Shown here piece after piece: positions 1 through 6,700 of a stretch of 6,700 bases of DNA; position 1 is the first letter of the stretch; every line of letters begins with the position of its first letter. Made by a program: the position numbers and the translations under genes. The DNA is taken from positions 1 to 6,700 of the forward strand of contig QGUO01000193.1 in assembly GCA_003242495.1 (NCBI GenBank). Reading direction: 5' to 3'. This stretch comes from Pseudomonadota bacterium (GTDB lineage: Bacteria > Pseudomonadota > Gammaproteobacteria > Steroidobacterales > Steroidobacteraceae). The notes below the pieces were generated by a model, which was not told where the DNA came from, did not search any database, and saw only the letters and a list, made by a program, of their open reading frames with translations.

Positions 1-1933
<1,933 letters not shown>

Positions 1934-1947
1934 ACGCGGTACCTATG

Positions 1948-1979
1948 CTTGCGCCGTCCCAGCGGCTCGGGACGGCAAG
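1948..1979 (-). promoter_or_regulatory. Hairpin in lon leader next to ribosome site
   Basis: In the lon mRNA, CTTGC plus CGTCCC (from 1979 down to 1969) can pair with GGGACG and GCAAG (1960-1955 and 1952-1948). This makes an 11-bp stem with an 8-nt loop and a 2-nt GC bulge; the alternative is an uninterrupted 8-bp stem, GCCGTCCC/GGGACGGC. The stem ends 3 nt before the AGGT ribosome site (1941-1944). No U-rich run follows it, so it does not look like an intrinsic terminator. A role in controlling lon translation or mRNA stability is inference. Confidence 0.45.
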
Positions 1980-2178
1980 AATGAAAGTGCTACGCGAGAA
2001 AATACCGGAAGCCGCTTCGCCCCGCTACCAGATGGCTGTAGGGCTTTGTCCAGGATCGTCCAGGATCCGCGCTTGCCTCATCCCCGGATGCAGGGAACGC
2101 CTGTAGGCCGAAGCCAACCCGTGGGGGGCTCGCAGATCCCTTCGCCCGCGTACAAACGGCCGTGCCTGACCGTCCTCG

Positions 2179-2208
2179 AGATGTGCCTGCGCCGGCGCGG
2201 ATTTCAAC
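2179..2208 (-). promoter_or_regulatory. Candidate sigma-32 heat-shock promoter for lon
   Basis: The -35 element GTTGAAA (2208-2202) differs from the RpoH consensus CTTGAAA at one position. The -10 element GCACATCT (2186-2179) matches CCCCATNT at five of seven defined positions, with a 15-nt spacer. E. coli lon is driven by a comparable element with GTTGAAT at -35. The predicted start, near 2172, would give a leader of about 240 nt. Position just behind the clpX hairpin supports the call; the weak -10 limits it. Confidence 0.45.
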
Positions 2209-2237
2209 CCGCACCGGCCGGGAACCAGGGAGGGGGC

Positions 2238-2265
2238 CGGGCTCGGGGAGGCGCCCCCGAGCCCG
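2238..2265 (-). terminator. Possible clpX transcription terminator hairpin
   Basis: An 11-bp perfect inverted repeat (2238-2248 with 2255-2265, arms CGGGCTCGGGG/CCCCGAGCCCG) encloses a 6-nt loop and begins 9 nt after the clpX stop codon. The stem is very stable, but the transcript continues with C-rich sequence rather than a U-run, so it may be a weak or Rho-assisted terminator, or may protect the 3' end of the mRNA. Confidence 0.45.
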
Positions 2266-2273
2266 TGCCGTGA

Positions 2274-3584
<1,311 letters not shown>

Positions 3585-3625
3585 GCATCACCTTAAGATC
3601 GCATAGAGCGAACAGGGTTCGGGGC

Positions 3626-3655
3626 TATATATCACGCACCGACGCCCTGGCGCAA
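3626..3655 (-). promoter_or_regulatory. Possible internal sigma-70 promoter for clpX
   Basis: TTGCGC (3655-3650) and TATATA (3631-3626) are separated by 18 nt and would start a transcript near 3619, about 35 nt before the clpX ATG. The -35 matches TTGACA at only three positions. This A+T-rich patch stands out in a G+C-rich gap. It could let clpX be made separately from tig-clpP. Confidence 0.3.
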
Positions 3656-3716
3656 AGACACCCGGCCGGTCCGGGCGCAATTTGGCCCCGCAGCAAGAAT
3701 TTTCCTGTCGGGGCAA

Positions 3717-4325
3717 CTACTTGGCGCCTCCTGGGGCGGCCTCCGCACGCTGCTCGAGGACCCGGTCGATCAACCCGTAAGCCACCGCCTGCTCGCCACT
3801 CATGAAGTTGTCGCGGTCGGTGTCCTTGGCGATTTTTTCGATCGATTGACCGGTATGCTTCGACAGGATCCGGTTGAGCCGGTCACGGGTCTGCAGGATC
3901 TCCCGGGCATGGATGTCGATGTCCGAGGCCTGACCCTGAAAACCCGCCAGGGGCTGGTGGATCATCACGCGCGAGTGCGGCAGGCTGAAACGCTTGCCCT
4001 TGGTGCCGCCGGCGAGCAGCACCGCAGCCATGCTGGCCGCCTGGCCGATGCACATGGTGCTCACGTCGCACTTGATGAACTGCATCGTGTCATAGATCGA
4101 CAGCCCGGCGGTCACCACCCCGCCCGGGGAATTGATGTACAGGGCGATGTCCTTTTCCGGGTTCTCCGACTCCAGGAAGAGCAGCTGCGCCACCACCAGG
4201 TTCGCCATGTGGTCCTCGATCGGACCGACGATGAAGATGACCCGTTCCTTCAGGAGTCGTGAATAGATGTCGTAGGCACGCTCACCGCGAGCGGTCTGCT
4301 CGACGACCATGGGGACTAGATTCAT
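3717..4325 (-). CDS. clpP: ATP-dependent Clp protease proteolytic subunit ClpP
   Basis: ClpP is the tetradecameric serine peptidase barrel that degrades polypeptides delivered by ClpX (or ClpA where present). Counting from the ATG at 4325 the protein has 202 residues. The catalytic triad is S98 in GQAASMAA, H123 in VMIHQP and D172 in DRDNFMS; NSPGG, upstream of the serine, forms the oxyanion/substrate-strand region. The open frame reaches back to a GTG at 4337 (206 residues), but that GTG lies inside the ribosome site AAGGTGAG, which is ideally spaced for the ATG. With the ATG the protein begins MNLVPMVVEQT, matching the start of mature ClpPs and of B. subtilis ClpP (MNLIPTVIEQT), so almost no propeptide is present. 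It follows tig by 39 nt and precedes clpX by 132 nt, consistent with a tig-clpP-clpX operon. Confidence 0.97.
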   Translation of the reverse strand: MNLVPMVVEQTARGERAYDIYSRLLKERVIFIVGPIEDHMANLVVAQLLFLESENPEKDIALYINSPGGVVTAGLSIYDTMQFIKCDVSTMCIGQAASMAAVLLAGGTKGKRFSLPHSRVMIHQPLAGFQGQASDIDIHAREILQTRDRLNRILSKHTGQSIEKIAKDTDRDNFMSGEQAVAYGLIDRVLEQRAEAAPGGAK

Positions 4326-4332
4326 GGCGAAA

Positions 4333-4340
4333 CTCACCTT
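4333..4340 (-). promoter_or_regulatory. clpP ribosome binding site that decides the start
   Basis: AAGGTGAG (4340-4333) is followed by 7 nt and then the ATG at 4325. The upstream in-frame GTG at 4337-4335 is part of this motif, so a ribosome using the motif cannot start there; only a weak AGAGAAG directly abuts that GTG. This favours the ATG. Confidence 0.75.
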
Positions 4341-4364
4341 CTCTATGTCTTTAGCGCCGGAGCC

Positions 4365-5660
4365 TTAAGCGCCGAAATTCATCAGTTCCTTGAACGTCGC
4401 CGCTTCCTCGTTCACCTTGGCGCGTTCGAGCAGCCACTCGACGGCCTGATCCTCGAGCACGCTCGCCTCCATCTGGCGGCGGATCTGAGGATTGGCCTGG
4501 TAGCTCTGCAGCGCTTCATTGGGGTTCGGGAACTGTTGTGCAAGCTCCTCGAAACGCTCACGTACCCTGCCCTGGTCCACTTCGAGCTTGGCGGTCTTGA
4601 TGACCTCGTTGAGCAGCAGGCTCAGGGCCACGCGACGGCGCGCCGCGTCCTGGAAGGCCTCCGCCGGCGGGATCTGCGAGGCGTCCTGCACCCCCATCCG
4701 CCGGGCCGCGTCGATCTGCAGCTCGCGCACCTGGGACTCGAGCAGGCTCTTGGGCACCTCGACCGGATTGGTCTCGAGCAGCCCCTCGAGCACCTGGTTC
4801 TTGACGCGCACGCGGATCGCCTCGCCGAGCTCGCGCCGCATGTTCTCCTCCACCTCCTCGCGCAGCCGGGCGATGCCGCCCTCCTCCACGCCATAGGATT
4901 TGCAGAACTCCTCGTCGAGCTCCGGCAGCTGCCGCTCCTCGACGCTGCGCACCTTCACGGCGAACCGGGCCGTCTTGCCGGCCAGCGCCGCGGCGTGATA
5001 GCCCTCGGGGAAGGTCAGCTCGATGGTCTTCTCCTCACCCGCCTTGACGCCCTTCAGGCCTGCCTCGAAGTCCGCCAGCATGCGGCCTTCGCCGATCACC
5101 ACCGGGATGTTCTCGCCCTTGCCGCCCTCGAACGGCTCGCCGTCGATCGTGCCCTCGAAGTCCACGGTCACGCGATCGGTTTCGCGCGCCTCGCGCTCGA
5201 CGGCGTTGAACTGGGGCCGCTGGGCCCGCAGGTTCTCGATCATGGCGTCCACGTCGGCCGGGGTGACTTCCGCGGTGGGCCGAGTGACTTTGATGTCCTC
5301 GAGGCCCTTCAGTTCAATTTCGGGGAATACTTCGAATATGGCCCGGTACTTGAGGTCGGCCCCCTGCTCGACGCTGATCGGCTCGATGCGCGGCCCGCCG
5401 GTGGGCACCAGCTTGTGCTGCACCACGGCCTCGGCGAAGGTCGACTGCATCACATCGCCCAGCACCTCCTGGCGGACCTGCTGACCGAACTGCTGGCGAA
5501 TCACCTTCACCGGCACCTTGCCCGGCCGGAAGCCCTTCAGGCGCACCGTGCGGCTCATGGATTTGAGCTTCTCGTCGATCGCCTTTTCGACGCGCTCTGC
5601 GGGAACCTGGACCTCCATCCGGCGCTCCAGTGCCCCGGTCGACTCTACCGAAACCTGCAT
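4365..5660 (-). CDS. tig: Trigger factor, ribosome-associated chaperone and peptidyl-prolyl isomerase
   Basis: Trigger factor docks at the ribosomal exit tunnel next to protein L23 and shields nascent chains. At 431 residues it is almost the same length as E. coli Tig (432). The N-terminal ribosome-binding domain carries the signature GFRPGKVP at residues 43-50, the same positions as in E. coli. The FKBP-like isomerase domain covers about residues 158-245 (VTVDFEGTIDGEPFEGG onward, ending in VEERQLPEL). The rest forms the helical C-terminal chaperone cradle. The ATG at 5660 is the only usable start: the next in-frame upstream codons offer no ATG, GTG or TTG before a TAA at 5682-5684. The likely ribosome site AGGGG (5672-5676) is rather far away, 11 nt. 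It is the first protein gene of the cluster, 89 nt behind tRNA-Leu, with no clear promoter in that gap, so it may be read through from upstream of the tRNA. Confidence 0.98.
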   Translation of the reverse strand: MQVSVESTGALERRMEVQVPAERVEKAIDEKLKSMSRTVRLKGFRPGKVPVKVIRQQFGQQVRQEVLGDVMQSTFAEAVVQHKLVPTGGPRIEPISVEQGADLKYRAIFEVFPEIELKGLEDIKVTRPTAEVTPADVDAMIENLRAQRPQFNAVEREARETDRVTVDFEGTIDGEPFEGGKGENIPVVIGEGRMLADFEAGLKGVKAGEEKTIELTFPEGYHAAALAGKTARFAVKVRSVEERQLPELDEEFCKSYGVEEGGIARLREEVEENMRRELGEAIRVRVKNQVLEGLLETNPVEVPKSLLESQVRELQIDAARRMGVQDASQIPPAEAFQDAARRRVALSLLLNEVIKTAKLEVDQGRVRERFEELAQQFPNPNEALQSYQANPQIRRQMEASVLEDQAVEWLLERAKVNEEAATFKELMNFGA

Positions 5661-5749
5661 GTGCTTAAGAACCCCTGCTTCTTAGGTCTTGAAACTGCTC
5701 GTAAAATCACGCGACCGATCCCCACTCGGGCGTCGGCGGGCGGGCGGAC

Positions 5750-5835
5750 TGGTGCGAAAGGAGGGACTCGAACCCTCACGGGCATGCCCACTGGAACCTA
5801 AATCCAGCGCGTCTACCAGTTCCGCCACTTTCGCA
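5750..5835 (-). tRNA. tRNA-Leu, anticodon UAG
   Basis: The 86-nt minus-strand gene folds as a type II tRNA. The acceptor arms are GCGAAAG (5835-5829) and CTTTCGC (5760-5754), followed by discriminator A and an encoded CCA (5752-5750). The anticodon stem CTGGA/TCCAG encloses loop TTTAGGT, giving anticodon TAG, which reads CUA and other CUN leucine codons. A long variable arm (GGGC AT GCCC) is typical of tRNA-Leu. The T arm is GAGGG-TTCGAGT-CCCTC. It closely resembles E. coli leuW-type tRNA-Leu(UAG). It is transcribed in the same direction as tig. Confidence 0.97.
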
Positions 5836-5938
5836 GCCCTTGCCCCATCACCCGAGCCACGGGTCGCCTCCTGCACCAAGGCCATGGGAGACGCTCCAGC
5901 GGCAAGGAGGCCCCGCCAGCGGTCCGGGCGCCAGGCCA

Positions 5939-5963
5939 CGGCCAGGCCGCCTGTGCCTGGCCG
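5939..5963. repeat. 9-bp inverted repeat upstream of tRNA-Leu
   Basis: CGGCCAGGC (5939-5947) and GCCTGGCCG (5955-5963) are perfect inverted copies around a 7-nt spacer. The repeat lies about 100 nt ahead of the tRNA. It could form a stable hairpin in a tRNA precursor leader or end a transcript arriving from the right, but there is no T-run on either side. Confidence 0.5.
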
Positions 5964-6060
5964 ATGCACGGGTTTGAAACGCTTCCCTCCATCCGCCAGG
6001 CGACGACGATCCCGCCAGCGCATCTCTTGCGACGAGCGTAGCAGGGCCGCGGGGCCGCGG

Positions 6061-6066
6061 AGTATA
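6061..6066 (-). promoter_or_regulatory. Possible -10 element for tRNA-Leu/tig transcription
   Basis: TATACT (6066-6061) matches TATAAT at five of six positions. It is followed by a very G+C-rich stretch (CCGCGGCCCCGCGG, 6060-6047), which resembles the discriminator of growth-rate-controlled stable-RNA promoters. No good -35 is found 16-18 nt upstream. The palindrome TGACGTCA (6069-6076) lies just upstream and could be a protein-binding site. It would give a leader of about 220 nt before the tRNA. Confidence 0.3.
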
Positions 6067-6185
6067 CCTGACGTCAAAGGCTCTGCAGGGCGCACATTGA
6101 GGCCGCGCAGCGGTCTGTCGAGGGCTGCGCACGTGCGCCGTGTCGCGTGAGCGCGGCGGCGCGGAGCGGACAGGGTGGACGGGGC

Positions 6186-6214
6186 CTGGGACATGCGGCC
6201 TTCTGATGTAGAAT
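6186..6214 (+). promoter_or_regulatory. Possible rightward promoter
   Basis: TAGAAT (6209-6214) matches TATAAT at five of six positions. At 17-nt spacing the -35 would be CTGGGA (6186-6191), a three-of-six match. It overlaps the predicted start of the leftward promoter at 6222-6249, so the two would be in competition if both are used. Confidence 0.25.
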
Positions 6215-6221
6215 GCGGCTA

Positions 6222-6249
6222 AGCATATCACGATAGGTGACTGACTCAA
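6222..6249 (-). promoter_or_regulatory. Candidate sigma-70 extended -10 promoter, leftward
   Basis: TTGAGT (6249-6244) and TATGCT (6227-6222) are 16 nt apart, with four of six matches each, and a TGA immediately before the -10 gives an extended -10 element. It points toward tRNA-Leu and tig, with a predicted start near 6215 and a leader of about 380 nt. It is the best complete promoter I see for this operon. Confidence 0.4.
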
Positions 6250-6295
6250 AAGGATATCCAGCCAGATTGCCCTGGCTTTGCCCAGCAGACCGGGT

Positions 6296-6312
6296 CGCAA
6301 AGGACCTTTGCG
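6296..6312. repeat. 17-bp perfect palindrome (odd-centred)
   Basis: CGCAAAGG (6296-6303) and CCTTTGCG (6305-6312) are inverted copies around a single A. Such compact dyads commonly bind dimeric regulators; in RNA it would make a 7-bp stem with a 3-nt loop. It lies about 50 bp upstream of the -35 of the leftward promoter candidate. Confidence 0.5.
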
Positions 6313-6680
6313 CGGAACCGCTAACGTCGACCTGACGCGGTTGCGACATGCGAACCGCCAGACAGGCGTTTCGCCGCACGCCAGGCGACAGCCATCCATG
6401 TCGAGGGACTCGAAACCGACCTCGGCCCGGGCTTGGAGGGCGCCCCGCACGGCGCGACGCCGCTGGCCGACTGAAGCGGTGCGTCGGATCAATCCCCCCA
6501 GCACGCGCCGGCCCCAATTGCGGGACAGAGCAGGCCCGACCGCCCCCCAGGGGCGCTTTGCCCGGCGGCCGGACGCCCACCGCCGCACACACGCCTGGCA
6601 CCGCTTGACGCAGCGCCCCTGACCGGACATGGCACGCCCGACTCGACCTGCAATCGAGCTCGAGCGCGGGAGGGCGCGCC

Positions 6681-6700
6681 ATGAAGCCGACCGGCCGCTC
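6681..6700 (+). CDS. Possible start of a plus-strand gene, cut by window edge
   Basis: The ATG at 6681 is preceded by GGAGG (6669-6673) at a 7-nt spacing, an excellent ribosome site. Only six codons (MKPTGR) are visible, so the product cannot be named. A competing frame from the ATG at 6629 is also open to the edge but has no ribosome site. Confidence 0.3.

Larger units (their letters stand above)
1934..2273 (-). other. clpX-lon intergenic region / lon leader
   Basis: This 340-nt gap contains no convincing gene. In transcription order it holds a GC-rich hairpin directly behind clpX, a candidate sigma-32 promoter, a tandem 10-bp repeat, an imperfect 11-bp hairpin and the lon ribosome site. 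Short frames that cross it, including a 60-codon minus-strand frame starting with TTG at 2207, resemble nothing I recognise and run over the promoter elements. The arrangement suggests that clpX transcription is at least partly terminated here and lon is started afresh. Confidence 0.7.
5836..6680. other. Long intergenic region without a convincing gene
   Basis: About 845 nt separate tRNA-Leu from the right-hand candidate start. Open frames exist on both strands, as expected in G+C-rich DNA. Their translations are arginine-, proline- and alanine-rich, overlap one another, contain no motif I recognise and in one case run across the tRNA. The region contains candidate promoters in both directions and several inverted repeats between 5939 and 6358. 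I could not match it to RNase P RNA, tmRNA, SRP RNA or 6S RNA by their conserved motifs. Confidence 0.6.

Noticed and set aside
5715..5736. Possible terminator behind tRNA-Leu
   Set aside because: The minus-strand CCGA/TCGG and CCC/GGG pairs form only a short stem with an internal loop, and the TTTT appears about 8 nt further on; too weak to call.
4536..5801. 421-codon plus-strand open frame opposite tig
   Set aside because: Antisense shadow of trigger factor that also runs into the tRNA gene.
5972..5993. Plus-strand TTTGAAA with CTCCATCC resembling a sigma-32 promoter
   Set aside because: The spacer is only 7 nt, far too short for RpoH recognition.
5682..6194. 170-codon minus-strand open frame
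   Set aside because: It reads straight through tRNA-Leu; the AELVDALDLGSSG-like stretch is the familiar false translation of a tRNA-Leu gene. The rest is low-complexity Arg/Pro/Ala.
6278..6622. Plus-strand frames of 114 and 86 codons
   Set aside because: Composition is Arg/Pro/Thr-rich, no family resemblance, no ribosome site, and the two frames overlap.
5848..6682. Long minus-strand open frames of 260 and 202 codons
   Set aside because: They overlap each other in different frames, have no recognisable motif or good ribosome site, and cover the promoter candidates and palindromes. Typical chance frames of G+C-rich DNA.

Overview
The window holds an ordinary bacterial protein-quality-control cluster on the minus strand. 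Read in the direction of transcription (right to left) the order is tRNA-Leu(UAG), tig (trigger factor), clpP, clpX and the 5' part of lon. The base composition is high in G+C. This order, with a tRNA-Leu just ahead of tig, is typical of Gammaproteobacteria (Pseudomonas is a known example). The proteins also look gammaproteobacterial: a ClpX with a Cys4 zinc-binding N-domain, a 431-residue trigger factor and an MNLVPM-type ClpP. I cannot name the genus from this sequence.

Layout: 1-1933 is lon, cut by the left edge. About 644 codons are visible, covering the N-domain, the AAA+ module and the very start of the protease domain; the catalytic Ser-Lys dyad lies outside. 1934-2273 is a 340-nt gap with a GC-rich hairpin behind clpX, a candidate sigma-32 (heat-shock) promoter for lon, a tandem 10-bp repeat and a strong hairpin just ahead of the lon ribosome site. 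2274-3584 is clpX. 3585-3716 carries a possible internal clpX promoter. 3717-4325 is clpP, probably starting at an ATG rather than the GTG 12 nt upstream. 4365-5660 is tig. 5750-5835 is tRNA-Leu. 5836-6680 is about 845 nt with no convincing gene; it holds candidate promoters in both directions and a dense group of inverted repeats. A plus-strand gene may begin at 6681 with a good ribosome site, but only 20 nt are visible.

The products work together. Trigger factor meets nascent chains at the ribosome. ClpX unfolds tagged or native substrates and feeds them into the ClpP chamber. Lon is a separate single-chain ATP-dependent protease for damaged and regulatory proteins. tig and clpP are close enough (39 nt) to share a transcript, clpX is probably part of it and may also have its own promoter, and lon appears to be a separate unit with its own heat-shock promoter.

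I found no mobile element, CRISPR array, toxin-antitoxin pair or defence system. All genes look intact and conserved. The part least explained by known features is the divergent non-coding region at 5836-6680; the other points of interest are the lon leader and the clpP start.
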